DNA of 64,000 bases. Origin: Lycorma delicatula (taxonomy: Eukaryota > Arthropoda > Insecta > Hemiptera > Fulgoridae). Positions 23,619 through 35,059 of this stretch are shown piece by piece. The position numbers were made by a program, and so were the translations under genes. Position 1 is the stretch's first letter. Every line of letters starts with the position of its first letter. The notes below the pieces were generated by a model, which saw nothing but the letters and a program-made list of their open reading frames with translations, was not told the DNA's origin and made no database searches. The stretch covers positions 35,741,020-35,805,019 of the forward strand of contig NC_134467.1 of NCBI RefSeq assembly GCF_047948215.1, written 5' to 3'.

Positions 23619-24665
23619 ATGGATAGCAAATTCGATGTTACCGCCGACTATGAAATACGTGGAGTCATAAGTTTTTTTAATCCATCAAAATGTTAAACCG
23701 GCTGAATTTATAGGCAGTTGGTCGCTACGTACGGTGATAAGGTAATGAATGAAAGAAACGTCCAAAAATGGTGTGAAAAGTTTAGAAATAGCACATAATT
23801 AATGTGCACGATGAAGAACGTTTGAGGAAGTCCTCGATAATCACAGAGAAATAGTTGAAACGCGTCGATGATAAAATCAGAAAAGATCATTGCTCAACGG
23901 TTTCCGACCTGGCCTTTCTTTTTCCTGATGTTTCAAGAGCTGTTGCATTGTTCATTAAGGCTTTAGAGAAGGTTTGTGCACGTTTGGTATCTCACATCTT
24001 AATAGAACGTCATAAAAAAATCCGAATGGGATCTACTATAGAATTTCTGATGCGCTACATACACAGAAAAAGTTGTTGAGTTCCTTAATTCAATTGTTAC
24101 CGGTGAAACATGGATTATGTATTACACGCCAGAGAGAAAATGGGGGTCAAGTGAATGGCGTCATCCTTAATCACCAACCAGACTGACAAAGGTCAAGCCA
24201 CAACTCATTTAGACGCAAAATGATGGCCACAGTCATTTAGGATCGGTTTCGTATGCTACTGATTGATTTCGTGCCACGTTGAACAACTATAAATGCAGAA
24301 GCCTACCGCGAAACTATTTGTAAGTTAAGGCGCGCCATTCAAATTCGGCGACGTGGGCGGCTGACCGACGGCATTGTTCTGCTGTACGATAATGCACGTT
24401 CACATGTTGCGGGTCCAACACGTGAGAACATATGGGAAATTTACGATCATTTACCATATAGTCCGGACTTAATTCCTTCTGATTATAATTGTTTTTGTAA
24501 ATTGAAAGAATTTTGTAATATTAAGCGATTCGCGGGTGACGACGAACTTAAAAATGCTGTTAATTAAGACTGGAAGCTGAAGAATACGATGAGGGTATAT
24601 TGAAGCTGGTGTATCGTTACGATAAATATCTTAATTCATATTGCGATTATATACAGGAGTATTAA
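23619..24665 (+). pseudogene. Classical mariner (DD34D-type) transposase relic M5
   Basis: ATG at 23619 and a final TAA at 24663-24665 span 1047 bp, about the usual 345-350 codons. Recognisable pieces are TYGDKVMNERNVQKWCEKFR (HTH), IVTGETWIMYYTPERKWGSS (family motif VTGDE, so the first catalytic Asp is lost) and LYDNARSHVAGPTRENIWE. PYSPDLIPSDYNCF is at the third Asp. Only 30 residues separate the second and third Asp, against 34 in active mariners, so a small deletion is likely. Dozens of stops. Outer TIRs are not clear; CAGGGAAATTTCT near 23484 and its rough complement near 24764 are weak candidates. Confidence 0.78.
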
Positions 24666-24789
24666 AATGTATGTAGTTTAAGAGAAATAAAAAATATTCT
24701 TAAAGTTTCCAGAATAATATTTTATTAAAGAAATTGTCTTTATTTTAGAAATAACCTCCCGTAGATTATAATAATAAATTTTCAATTTT

Positions 24790-25160
24790 ATCGATTTATA
24801 TTAACCACACAAATACCAACGCATTGTATTCTCTAAAGTTTCTTGATTCCTTTTTATTATTAGATAACAAATTGTACACCTTAGGAGCCATAAATGAATA
24901 AAAATGACTATACCCTTCCAATTTTGGTAAAGGTAACACGAATATATTATTCCTATTTAAATTACTTTTCACATATTTGTGCGTTACTCTATACATTAAA
25001 CTTTTTATAAAAGGGGTTTATGATACTACAAAAAAAAGGTTTTTTTTTAAAATGTGGGAAAAAGTCGCTAAATCTATTTTTGTTTGACAACATTCTAATT
25101 ACCAGTTTTTGTGCTACCAAAAATTACTTTATATCAGAAATATATACCGCACAAATTATA
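24790..25160 (-). pseudogene. Jockey/CR1-group LINE RT C-terminus
   Basis: The minus frame 24996-24796 reads THKYVKSNLNRNNIFVLPLP, KLEGYSHFYSFMAPKVYNLL and then SNNKKE. The pattern (Y.T.N.NN..LP..R...........K.YN.LP) is typical of the tail of jockey/CR1/L2-type reverse transcriptases. Upstream on the same strand VIFGSTKTGN near 25120 resembles the preceding GLIFWG block in a shifted frame. Short and decayed; clade uncertain. Confidence 0.45.
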
Positions 25161-25315
25161 CCACACATTAATCTCGATTCTTTCAAGAAGTGATACAAAT
25201 TCGTCAATAACTTTGTTGTACAGAAATTCTTTAAGAAATAATACTTGTAAGTACTTAATCCGATTTCTTCTGCCAAACAGATCTAAAATTTACATCATCT
25301 AAAATTACGCTCTTT

Positions 25316-25545
25316 TTCAGTTTAGCCACTGGAACCACCGTAAAGTATTACTTCAGAGAATTAATGAGGATGATAAATATGAATGTAAATGAAGTGTAGT
25401 CTTGTACAGTCTCAGTACGACTATTCCTGAGATGTGTGATTAATTGAAACCCAACCACCAAAGAACACAGATATCCACGATCTAGTATTCAAATCCGTAT
25501 AAAAGTTACTTCCTTTTCTATAATTTGAAATCCCAGATTCTTAAT
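25316..25545 (-). mobile_element. SINE2 copy
   Basis: Minus strand, with the 3' shared domain (GAACCACCGTAAAGTATTAC on the plus strand), the CTTGTACAGTCTCAG block and ATTCAAATCCGTA. The tRNA-like head is strongly eroded. Confidence 0.75.
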
Positions 25546-25910
25546 CGTATTTACTTGCGGTATAATTTGGCATGATTCCAAGGTCGTTTCATTGGTCGTG
25601 AAGGTTCAATTGTATGGCAATCTCACTCCCTAGATTTGATCCTGCTACATTTTTCTAAGATCGAGTTAATGTACACCACAACTGCAGAGGTAAATTCCCC
25701 GAATTTTTGGCTACAGTCGAAAATGAAATAGACTTTAAGGATGTATGCCATATTAAAAATGAAACCAATATTTAACCAAAGTGAATGTTGTTTGTCAATC
25801 TTGATGTGTTTTCCTATGAAATGAGACTTCAACCGAATCTGTAAATTATTTAAAGAAATTTTTATATAATTTTAAATTTGTGAAGTCATTTTTGAATCAC
25901 TCAGTATTGT
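25546..25910. other. Intergenic, no gene recognised
   Basis: The frame at 25623-25832 (minus) has no recognised motif. Confidence 0.5.
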
Positions 25911-26674
25911 TTTTTTTTGTCTTCTGTCATTTTACTGGTTTGATTCAGCTCTCCAAGATTCACCATCTAGTGATAGTCGTTTCATTTCAGTATACCCCCT
26001 ACATCCTACATCCCTAACAATTTGTTTTACGTATTCCAAACATGGCCTTCTTACACAATGTTTTCCTTCTATCTGTCCTTCCAATATTAAAGAGACTATT
26101 CCAGGATGCCTTAGTATGTGGCCTATCAGTCTGTCTCTTCTTTTAACTATATTTTTCCAAATACTTCTTTCTTCATCTATTTGCCGCAATACCTCTTCAT
26201 TTGTCACTTTATCCACCCATCTGATTTTTAACATTCTCCTATAGCACCGCATTTCAAAAGCTTCTAATCTTTTCTTCTCAGATACTCCGATCGTCCAAGT
26301 TTCACTTCCATATAAAGCGACACTCCAAACATACACTTTCAAAAATCTTTTCCTGTCATTTAAATTAATTTTTGATGTAAACAAATTATATTTCTTACTG
26401 AAGGCTCGTTTCGCTTGTGCTATTCGGTATTTTATATCGCTCCTGTTTCGTCCATCTTTAGTAATTCTACTTCCCAAATAACAAACTTCTTCTACCTCCA
26501 TAATCTTTTCTCCTCCTATTTTCAGTGGTCCATCTTTGTTATTTCTAATACATTTCATTACTTTTATTTGTTCTTGTTTATTTTCATGCGATAATTCTTG
26601 CGTAGGACTTCATCTATGCCATTCATTGTTTCTTCTCCTTTTTACTTTCGGCTAAAATTACTATATCATCAGCA
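25911..26674 (-). pseudogene. RTE-type LINE 3' end (RTE copy 4)
   Basis: Minus strand. The T-run at 25911 is the tail; the open frame 26558-25932 reads from DGPLKIGGEKIMEVEEVCYL to DGESWRAESNQ. Compared with the full-length element it lacks the three codons NVK and shows a shift near 26570-26640. It is truncated just at the end of the FADD motif (26674). Inactive. Confidence 0.9.
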
Positions 26675-27399
26675 TTCAGTATAGTTTTATTAATAAGTAC
26701 CGACAAAAATACACATTTATTAACAATAATATTACAAATATATTTGATAAAACATTGTTGTCGATGTGTTTTTAAACTAAAACTGAACGGAACAAAAAAA
26801 TTTCAAATATCATTTATTTGTATTTTTTGTTGCTTATATTATTATACTTTAGTTACCAAATTTGATCAACATTGCAATGTACCATTTTATAATTAGGTTA
26901 CACTAGATTTACTTCAAAATTAAAAAAAAAAGTAGTGATAATAATTTCAATATTTATCTACATTTAATAAATCAGTTAATGATTATTTTGTTAATGAAAT
27001 CACAATGGCATTAATTAATCATATTTATACACACTTATGATTGTTTTGTTTGCATAGAAAATGGTTAACTACGTATAATTCAATTAGATAATTGTATTTA
27101 AACCCCCGTACTGCAAGTCATAAGTAAATAATTCCTGTATATATATATATATATATATCAATTACCAAGTTAAGACGAAACAATGTTACAATAACATTTG
27201 CAAATAGGGTGACCTTAACTTATTGGCAATTCATACAGTAATATATAGATTTCTGTAATTTCATCAATAATTGATCTGTGTAATATTATATATTTATTAG
27301 TATAATATGAATAAATAATATAATAAAAAAGATATAATAGTGTAATACAATTTAATAAACTAATAAATCTTTAATTAAATAATCTTTAATTAATCTGCC
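26675..27399. other. Intergenic, no gene recognised
   Basis: Very AT-rich, with a short (TA) tract at 27138-27158. Confidence 0.55.
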
Positions 27400-28866
27400 A
27401 TTTAAATGTCAGAAAGGCTCCTGGAATAGACGGAATACCTGTAGAATTACTGCGCAGTGCAGGTGAGGAAGCGATTGATAGATTATACAAACTGGTGTGT
27501 AATATTTATGAAAAAGGGAAAGTTCCGTCAGACTTTAAAAAAAGTGTTACAGTCATGATAGCAAAGAAAGCAGGGGCAGATAAATTTGAAGAATACAGAA
27601 CAATTAGTTTAACTAGTCATGCAACAAAAATCTTAACTAGAATTCTATACAGAAGAAGTGAGAGGAGTGTGGAAGAAGTGTTAAAGAGAAGACCAATTTG
27701 GTTTCAGGAAAAGTATAGGGACAAGGGAAGCAATTTTAGGCCTCAGATTAATAGTAGAAGGAAGATTAAAGAAAAACAAACCAACATACTTGGCGTTTAT
27801 AGACCTAGAAAAGGCATTCGATAACGTAGACTGGAATAAAATGTTCAGCATTTAAAAAAAATTAGGGTTCAAATACAGAGATAGAAGAACAATTGCTAAC
27901 ATGTACAGGAACCAAACAGCAACAGTAACAATTGAAGAACATAAGAAAGAAGCCGTAATAAGAAAGGGAGTCCGACAAGGATGTTCCCTATCTCCGTTAC
28001 TTTTAATCTTTACATGGAACTAGCAGATGTTAAAGAACAATTTAGATTCAGAGTAACAGTACAAGGTGAAAAGATAAAGATGGTACGATTTGCTTATTAT
28101 ATAGTAATTCTAGCCGAGAGTAAAAAGGATTTAGAAGAAACAAGGAATGGCATGGATGAAGTCCTACGCAAGAACTATCGCATGAAAATAAACAAGAACA
28201 AAACAGTAGTAATGGAATGTAGTAGAATTAACAAAGATGGACCACAGAATGTGAAAATAGGAGGAGAAAAGATTACGGAGGTAGAAGAATTTTGTTATTT
28301 GGGAAGTAGAATTACTAAAAATGGACGAATCAGGAGCGATATAAAATGTCGAATAGCACATGCTAAACAAGCCTTCAGTAAGAAATATAATTTTATTACA
28401 TCAAAAATTAATTTAAATGTCAGGAAAAGATTTTTAAAAGTGTATGTTTGGAGTGTCGCTTTATATGGAAGTGAAACTTGGACAATCGGAGTATCTGAGA
28501 AGAAAATATTAGAAGGTTTTGAAATGTGGTGCTATAGGAGAATGTTAAAAATCAGATGGCTGGATAAAGTGACAAATGAAGAGGTATTGCGGCAAATAAA
28601 TGAAGAAAGAAGCATTTGGAAAAATATAGTTAAAAGAAGAGACAGACTTATAGGCCACATACTAAGGCATCCTGGAATAGTAGCTTTAATATTGGAAGGA
28701 CAGGTAGAAGGAAACAATTGTGTAGGCAGGCCACGTTTGGAATATGTAAAACAAAATTGTTAGGGATGTAGGATGTAGAGGATATACTGAAATGAAACGA
28801 CTAGCACTAGATAGGGAATCTTGGAGAGCTGCATCAAACCAGTCAAATGACTGAAGACAAAAAAAA
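27400..28866 (+). pseudogene. RTE-type LINE, 5'-truncated (RTE copy 5)
   Basis: Begins at the RT segment GRKAPGIDGIP (position 32396 of the full-length element) and ends with an A-rich tail. Shifts occur near 27682 and 28002, and an extra A near 28752 breaks the end of the 27981-28763 frame. The active-site motif FADD is changed to FAYY (about 28090-28100), so the copy is catalytically dead even apart from the shifts. The rest of the palm, thumb and C-terminus is well preserved, suggesting moderate age. Confidence 0.92.
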
Positions 28867-29625
28867 TAAATAAATAAATCTTATTCTTATTTAATAAAAC
28901 ATAAAAGTATTTTTATCAATTAAATAGGAAGATTCATGAAATAAACTTTCAGGACGTGTTTTATTGATGAAAATAATGAAAACATTTATATAAATATAGA
29001 TTCGGAAACGTAAACGAGTGTCAGGTGGTGAAATATTTCGCTCTAATTTCTGTGTCTTCGATAAAATTAAATTATATTTGGAGTCTATATTAAGTAATAA
29101 ATTTAGTGGTTTTATATGAAATCAAACCCGAAAAAATAAAACAATTAGGTCCTAGAACAGTAATTTTAGTAGGTTTTAATAAATTTGGATGAAAAGACAA
29201 ACGATTTAGTAAAAAAATTAAAAAAAAACCCCTATTTTATATTCCGTGTAAAATGGTTAATAATAAACATTGAAACAAAACTTATAGAGAATTAATTATA
29301 TTATGAGTAAAATGCTATGAATAACAAGAGATAAATTAAAAATGAAAAAAAACTCGATTGCCAAAAAAAAAATTAACAAATATTGTTCTTTAATATAGGA
29401 TAATTGAAAAGCGTAAAATTAACTTTCCACTTTTTTAATTAATTTCAAAACATCCTTTTATTAGTTTTAAATTTTATACACAACTAACCGTAAAATTACG
29501 GCACGACAGCTTTCTCATTAGTTACAAACTTTAGTAACATAATTTTTTTTAACAACGAACTAATAATTGCGTTACCATTTCGATTAATTCACTAAGTAAA
29601 AAAAAGGATTATTATTTAATATTTA
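28867..29625. other. Intergenic, no gene recognised
   Basis: Very AT-rich; nothing recognised. Confidence 0.55.
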
Positions 29626-30020
29626 GCAGTCTTACATGATCGAAAATACTGCCCGTCAAAAAATTATGACTTATTTTTTTCTAAATGTTTATAAACAATA
29701 ACTAAGAAGAAGCAACACCAACAAATAAGAACAAAAAGGAAAAAAACATGCTTACATGATTGAAAAATCTACCCATTAAAAAAACATATTTTTTTTTCTT
29801 AAATGTTTATAAACACTAAATAACAATAGTAATAATAATAATTATAAAATAAATTAATAAATTTTACTACCGTTATTCATTCATTCATTACAGATCTTGA
29901 AACACAAGTATTTTCGATACTCGATACTGAAAAAACTATCGATTATCCATTTAGAATCGTATATATGATTTTTTATGGCCTTTTGATTACAATTAAACAT
30001 ACACATAATTATATAGCCTA
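29626..30020 (+). repeat. Rep-C, unclassified repeat with 120-bp tandem duplication
   Basis: CTTACATGAT(C/T)GAAAA begins two tandem units at 29631 and 29751 (period 120 bp), each ending AAATGTTTATAAACA. They are followed by ACTATCGATTATCCATTTAG and ATCGTATATATGATTTTTT. All of this recurs on the minus strand at 38550-39718, where a LINE splits it. Non-coding; class unknown. Confidence 0.7.
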
Positions 30021-30367
30021 TGACACTTCCCATAACTTAAGGATTACGACGCGGAGTCATGCATATAAATCGGTTCCGCCGTTGAGCTACTATGATGGAA
30101 CAAACAAAAAACAAACGTACACCCTAAAAACATTACCCCCCCCTTCTTTGGGCAGTCGTGTAAAAAAAAAAGAAAAATTTTTAAAGTTTGTTTTATTAAT
30201 TCCTAGTTAAAATCTGCTAAATTTTGATATATTTTATTTTTAATAAACTTAAAAAGTTTGTATATTAAGTTGTAGGTTATATTGACTGTTAGTGATGTAT
30301 TTTCATATGAGCTAATGCAGTGTGTCATAGTGGTGAGGTAACTGATTCTAAGTATATCTGTATAAAC
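30021..30367. other. Short intergenic stretch
   Basis: Contains a slightly GC-richer patch (30045-30115) that faintly resembles a tRNA-like head on the minus strand (TAGCTCAACGGCGGAA). Not enough to call. Confidence 0.4.
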
Positions 30368-30592
30368 CCACCGGGTTGGTCTAGTGGTAAACGGGTCTTC
30401 CCAAACCAGTTTATTTGGAAGTCGAGTGTTTCACCATCCTAGTAAAGTCAGTTATTTATACACGGATTTCATTACTGGATCATGGATACCGGTATTCTTT
30501 GATGGTTAGGTTTCAATTAATCACACATCTCAAGAATTGTCAAACTGAGCTTGTACAAGACTAAACTTAATTTACACTCATATATATCATCC
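30368..30592 (+). mobile_element. SINE2 copy, 5' part, split by the full-length RTE
   Basis: Starts with a tRNA-like head (CCCACCGGGTTGGTCTAGTG, an A-box-like element), then the conserved body (ATGGATACCGGTATTCTTTG, GCTTGTACAAGACTAAA). It breaks off at 30592 and resumes at 33879 with ATATATCATCCTCATTCATC and the 3' domain to about 33945 (CCGGAGGCTAAACAGG). ATATATCATCC is present on both sides (30582-30592 and 33879-33889) and is the target-site duplication of the inserted LINE. Confidence 0.85.
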
Positions 30593-33500
30593 CCTCCTCT
30601 ATGAATCATGAGACCTTGCCGTTGGTGAGGGGGCTTGAGTGCTCAGGGATACAGAGTAGCTGGACCGAAGGTGCAACCATATCGGAGAGGTATCTGTTGA
30701 GAGCCAGACTAAGGAATGATTCCTGAAAGAGGGCAGCAGCTCTTTCAGTAGTTGTTAGGGGCGTGAGTCACAATGACTTAAACGGCCGTATCAACATCAC
30801 TCAGTCCTCTGAGTACTGCGCAGCTGAAAGCAATGGAAAACTACAGCTGCTTTTTTTCCAAGAAAATGTGGCTCTCTGCATTTTCACATAGCAACAATGG
30901 AGGCGCCTTCCTTGGTAAAATATTCCGGAGGTAAAATAGTCCCCCGTTCGGATCTCCGGGTGGGGACTACTAAGGAAGGGGTCACCAGAAAATTAAAAAA
31001 TAACATTCTACGAGTCGGAGCGTGGAATGTTAGAAGCTTAAAAAAGGTTGGTAGGCTAGAAAATTTAAAAAGGGAAATGGATAGGGTGAATGTGGATATA
31101 GTAGGAATTAGTGAGGTTCGGTGGGAAGAGGAAGGCGACTTTTGGTCAGGTGATTTTAGAGTAATTAACTCAGCGTCAAATAATGGGCAGGCAGGAGTAG
31201 GTTTCGTGATGAACAAGAAGATAGGGAGGAGAGTGGAGTATTTCAAAACGCATAGCGATAGAATCATTGTAATAAGGATAAAATCAAAACCTAAACCGAC
31301 AACGATTGTTAACGTTTATATGCCTACAAGCGCCCATGATGATGATGAGGTAGAGTGTGTATACGAAGAGATTGATGAAGCAATTAAACACGTAAAGGGA
31401 GATGAAAATTTAATAATAGTTGGAGATTGGAATGCAAGCATTGGAAAAGGCAAGGAAGGAAATATAGTGGGTGAATACGGGCTGGGCAAAAGGAATGAAA
31501 GAGGAAACCGACTTATAGAGTTTTGCACGAAGTATAATTTAGTAATTGCCAACACCCAATTTAAAAATCATAATAGAAGAATATACACTTGGAAAAAGCC
31601 AGGCGATACTGGAAGGTATCAGATAGATTATATCATGGTTAAGCAAAGATTTAGAAATCAACTCGTTGACTGCAAAACTTACCCTGGAGCAGACATTGAT
31701 AGCGACCATAATTTGGTGATAATGAAATGTAGATTGGGGTTTAAAAACCTGAAGAAAAGTTGTCAGATGAATCGGTGGAATTTAGAGAAGCTTGAGGAAG
31801 AGGAGGTAAAGAAGATTTTTGAGGAGGACATCGCAAGAGGTCTGAGTAAAAAAGATATGGTCGAAAATGTAGAAGAAGAATGGGAGAATGTTAAAAAGGA
31901 AATTCTTAAATCAGCAGAAGCAAACTTAGGCGGAATAAAGAGAACTGGTAGAAAACCTTGGGTTTCAGACGATATATTGCAGCTGATGGATGAACGTAGA
32001 AAATATAAGAATGCTAATGATGAAGAAAGTAAAAGGAACTATCGGCAATTAAGAAATGCTATAAATAGGAAATGCAAACTGGCGAAAGAAGAGTGGATTA
32101 AAGAAAAGTGTTCAGAAGTGGAAAGAGAAATGAACATTGGTAAAATTGACGGAGCATACAGGAAAGTTAAGGAAAATTTTGGGGTACATAAATTAAAATC
32201 TAATAATGTGTTAAACAAAGATGGTACACCAATATATAATACGAAAGGTAAAGTCGATAGATGGATGGAATATATTGAAGAGTTATACGGAGGAAATGAA
32301 TTAGAAAATGGTGTTATAGAGGAAGAAGAGGAAGTTGAGGAGGATGAAATGGGAGAAACAATACTGAGATCTGAATTTAAGAGAGCATTAAAAGATTTAA
32401 ATGGCAGAAAAGCTCCTGGAATAGACGGAATACCTGTAGAATTACTGCGCAGTGCAGGTGAGGAAGCGATTGATAGATTATACAAACTGGTGTGTAATAT
32501 TTATGAAAAAGGGGAATTTCCGTCAGACTTCAAAAAAAGTGTTATAGTTATGATACCAAAGAAAGCAGGGGCAGATAAATGTGAAGAATACAGAACAATT
32601 AGTTTAACTAGTCATGCATCAAAAATCTTAACTAGAATTTTATACAGAAGAATTGAGAGGAGAGTGGAAGAAGTGTTAGGAGAAGACCAATTTGGTTTCA
32701 GGAAAAGTATAGGGACAAGGGAAGCAATTTTAGGCCTCAGATTAATAGTAGAAGGAAGATTAAAGAAAAACAAACCAACATACTTGGCGTTTATAGACCT
32801 AGAAAAGGCTTTCGATAACGTAGATTGGAATAAAATGTTCAGCATTTTAAAAAAATTAGGGTTCAAATACAGAGATAGAAGAACAATTGCTAACATGTAC
32901 AGGAACCAAACAGCAACAATAACAATTGAAGAACATAAGAAAGAAGCCCTAATAAGAAAGGGAGTCCGACAAGGATGTTCCCTATCTCCGTTACTTTTTA
33001 ATCTTTACATGGAACTAGCAGTTAATGATGTTAAAGAACAATTTAGATTCGGAGTAACAGTACAAGGTGAAAAGATAAAGATGCTACGATTTGCTGATGA
33101 TATAGTAATTCTAGCCGAGAGTAAAAAGGATTTAGAAGAAACAATGAACGGCATAGATGAAGTCCTACGCAAGAACTATCGCATGAAAATAAACAAGAAC
33201 AAAACAAAAGTAATGAAATGTAGTAGAAATAACAATGATGGACCACTGAATGTGAAAATAGGAGGAGAAAAGATTATGGAGGTAGAAGAATTTTGTTATT
33301 TGGGAAGTAAAATTACTAAAGATGGACGAAGCAGGAGCGATATAAAATGCCGAATAGCACAAGCTAAACGAGCCTTCAGTAAGAAATATAATTTGTTTAC
33401 ATCAAAAATTAATTTAAATCTCAGGAAAAGATTTTTGAAAGTGTATGTTTGGAGTGTCGCTTTATATGGAAGTGAAACTTGGACAATCGGAGTATCTGAG

Positions 33501-33878
33501 AAGAAAAGATTAGAAGCTTTTGAAATGTGGTGCTATAGGAGAATGTTAAAAATCAGATGGGTGGATAAAGTGACAAATGAAGAGGTATTGCGGCAAATAG
33601 ATGAAGAAAGAAGCATTTGGAAGAATATAGTTAAAAGAAGAGACAGACTTATAGGCCACATACTAAGGCATCCTGGAATAGTCGCTTTAATATTGGAAGG
33701 ACAGGTAGAAGGGAAAAATTGTGTAGGCAGGCCACGTTTGGAGTATGTAAAACAAATTGTTGGGGATGTAGGATGTAGAGGGTATACTGAAATGAAACGA
33801 CTAGCACTAGATAGGGAATCTTGGAGAGCTGCATCAAACCAGTCAAATGACTGAAGACAAAAAAAAAAAAAAAAAAAA
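30593..33878 (+). mobile_element. Full-length RTE-type LINE with intact ORF
   Basis: 3286 bp between an 11-bp target-site duplication, ATATATCATCC. It has a 304-bp 5' UTR, a single 985-codon ORF (30897-33854) without stops or shifts, a very short 3' UTR and an A-run of about 18. The size and the single endonuclease/RT ORF fit the RTE clade. It is the longest and only intact member of the family here; nine other copies are truncated, deleted or shifted. It is inserted inside a SINE2. Likely young and possibly still competent, though activity cannot be judged from sequence. Confidence 0.95.
30897..33854 (+). CDS. RTE-type endonuclease / reverse transcriptase, 985 aa, intact
   Basis: Nicks target DNA and copies its own RNA at the nick (target-primed reverse transcription), as known for RTE LINEs. 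The N-terminal APE-type endonuclease spans about 38-280: GAWNVRSL (41-48), the catalytic Glu in GISEVRW (70-76), VGDWNASIG (175-183), and SDH at 269-271. A charged linker (residues 281-485) follows. The RT domain is about 486-760: RKAPGIDGIPVELL (504-517), QFGFRKSIGTREA (598-610), motif A FIDLEKAFD (632-640), RQGCSLSPLLFNL (691-703), and the YXDD-equivalent FADD at 732-735. The C-terminal tail (to SWRAASNQSND) includes GHILRHPGIVALIL; a C-rich finger is not evident. Start: ATG 30897 is the first in this frame after the 5' UTR and lies 40 codons before the endonuclease core. All catalytic residues I can check are present. Confidence 0.95.
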   Translation: MEAPSLVKYSGGKIVPRSDLRVGTTKEGVTRKLKNNILRVGAWNVRSLKKVGRLENLKREMDRVNVDIVGISEVRWEEEGDFWSGDFRVINSASNNGQAGVGFVMNKKIGRRVEYFKTHSDRIIVIRIKSKPKPTTIVNVYMPTSAHDDDEVECVYEEIDEAIKHVKGDENLIIVGDWNASIGKGKEGNIVGEYGLGKRNERGNRLIEFCTKYNLVIANTQFKNHNRRIYTWKKPGDTGRYQIDYIMVKQRFRNQLVDCKTYPGADIDSDHNLVIMKCRLGFKNLKKSCQMNRWNLEKLEEEEVKKIFEEDIARGLSKKDMVENVEEEWENVKKEILKSAEANLGGIKRTGRKPWVSDDILQLMDERRKYKNANDEESKRNYRQLRNAINRKCKLAKEEWIKEKCSEVEREMNIGKIDGAYRKVKENFGVHKLKSNNVLNKDGTPIYNTKGKVDRWMEYIEELYGGNELENGVIEEEEEVEEDEMGETILRSEFKRALKDLNGRKAPGIDGIPVELLRSAGEEAIDRLYKLVCNIYEKGEFPSDFKKSVIVMIPKKAGADKCEEYRTISLTSHASKILTRILYRRIERRVEEVLGEDQFGFRKSIGTREAILGLRLIVEGRLKKNKPTYLAFIDLEKAFDNVDWNKMFSILKKLGFKYRDRRTIANMYRNQTATITIEEHKKEALIRKGVRQGCSLSPLLFNLYMELAVNDVKEQFRFGVTVQGEKIKMLRFADDIVILAESKKDLEETMNGIDEVLRKNYRMKINKNKTKVMKCSRNNNDGPLNVKIGGEKIMEVEEFCYLGSKITKDGRSRSDIKCRIAQAKRAFSKKYNLFTSKINLNLRKRFLKVYVWSVALYGSETWTIGVSEKKRLEAFEMWCYRRMLKIRWVDKVTNEEVLRQIDEERSIWKNIVKRRDRLIGHILRHPGIVALILEGQVEGKNCVGRPRLEYVKQIVGDVGCRGYTEMKRLALDRESWRAASNQSND

Positions 33879-33945
33879 ATATATCATCCTCATTCATCGT
33901 CTGAAGTATTATCTGAAAGGTAATTACCGGAGGCTAAACAGGAAA
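33879..33945 (+). mobile_element. SINE2 copy, 3' part (continuation of 30368-30592)
   Basis: Begins with the second copy of the TSD and carries the SINE2 3' domain (CTGAAGTATTA, CCGGAGGCTAAACAGG). Together with 30368-30592 it forms one element once the LINE is removed. Confidence 0.8.
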
Positions 33946-34437
33946 AAAAAGAGGTATTTCTGTATAGAATCAACTTGTGGTTAATTGAAAGATTAAAGTG
34001 CATTGTACTTTAAAAATCAATATGCTTCTGACTGCAAGATAGTGAACTCGTCGGCATTGACGGATGATTTATTCCCAGTATTCTTTTTCTCGAATAAACA
34101 TTTTCCGAATATATTTGAATATACTGTTTCCGAATCATTAAAATTACACAAATAAATGCGTTCGATCTAATTTCCATGATTACCAATCAGTTTTATACTG
34201 ACACTACTTTTTATTTATGTAAATTTATAGTACTTATAATGGCTCAATTTAAATTATTAATGGTTCAAGCATCAGGTGTGGGCGAAAGAAACTTAATTAT
34301 CGACGGATACATCTACTTGCGGTCATAATGAAGGAAGTGCAATACATAAGGGGATTGCAAGCGTTTGAGAATGAAGATATGTACCGTTCGTTGCTATCAC
34401 TAGTTTGAATGGTGTTGTTTTAAAAGGCCCTAAACTA
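33946..34437. other. Intergenic, no gene recognised
   Basis: Nothing recognised. Confidence 0.5.
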
Positions 34438-35059
34438 CAGGGTGCCCCATATAAAACGCAACCCAAACTTATATTGGTAAGTATTGAAATAAAAAAAAGG
34501 CTTGTGAAAATGTAAATGTAATTTTTATTATTACCATCCATTACCTTACATTTAGAGTAAATGTTGGAAGTGGCCGCCATCTTCTTGAATACAAGCTTTA
34601 ATTGTTTTTACAGCGTTTCTTGCAACTTTTTTCAAAGTTTGTGGCTGGATATTTAATACAGCTTGTTCAATATTGAGTTTCAATTGTTCAAGTGTTCGTG
34701 GTTTGTAGCTGTAACCTTTTCTTTGGGGTAACGCCGTAAAAAAAAATCCGCCGCAGTCAAATATGGAGATCTTGGTGGCCACAAGCCTCGACCGATAACA
34801 CGATTACCAAAGAATTCCTCGACGAAATCAGAAGTTGAACCTCGTGGTGCAATGTCGCACCGTCATGTTGTAGCCGGCACTGTCCGTCTTCCTCTTCCAA
34901 GAGTGCGATGAACTGAAATAAAATATCCTGATATCGTTCTGCATTAATGGTGTACTCGAAAAATATAGGACCGATTATTTTCTTCCGCGATATCGCGCAC
35001 CACACGCCCAAATTCTGCGGATGTAATTGTTTTTCGTGATAAACGTGGGGATTTTCACC
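34438..35059 (-). pseudogene. Mariner-type transposon M2 (copy b), 3' half
   Basis: On the plus strand the TIR CAGGGTGCCCCATATAAAAC starts at 34438 after a TA. The minus strand carries the C-terminal half of the transposase: ENPHVYHEKQLHPQNLGVWC, the second Asp in LQHDGATLHHE, a one-base shift, then FFGNRVIGRGLWPPRS. The third-Asp block is AADFFLR and the end is GGHFQHLL at 34559. The 5' half is missing; the sequence stops at about 35057 and runs directly into RTE copy 7. Dead. Confidence 0.88.

Noticed and set aside
30884..33897. Several minus-strand open frames of 65-148 codons
   Set aside because: Shadows of the intact RTE ORF on the opposite strand, with no independent motif.
33649..33897. 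Minus frames at RTE 3' ends (also near 2041-2232 and 28532-28717)
   Set aside because: Antisense shadows of the LINE tail.
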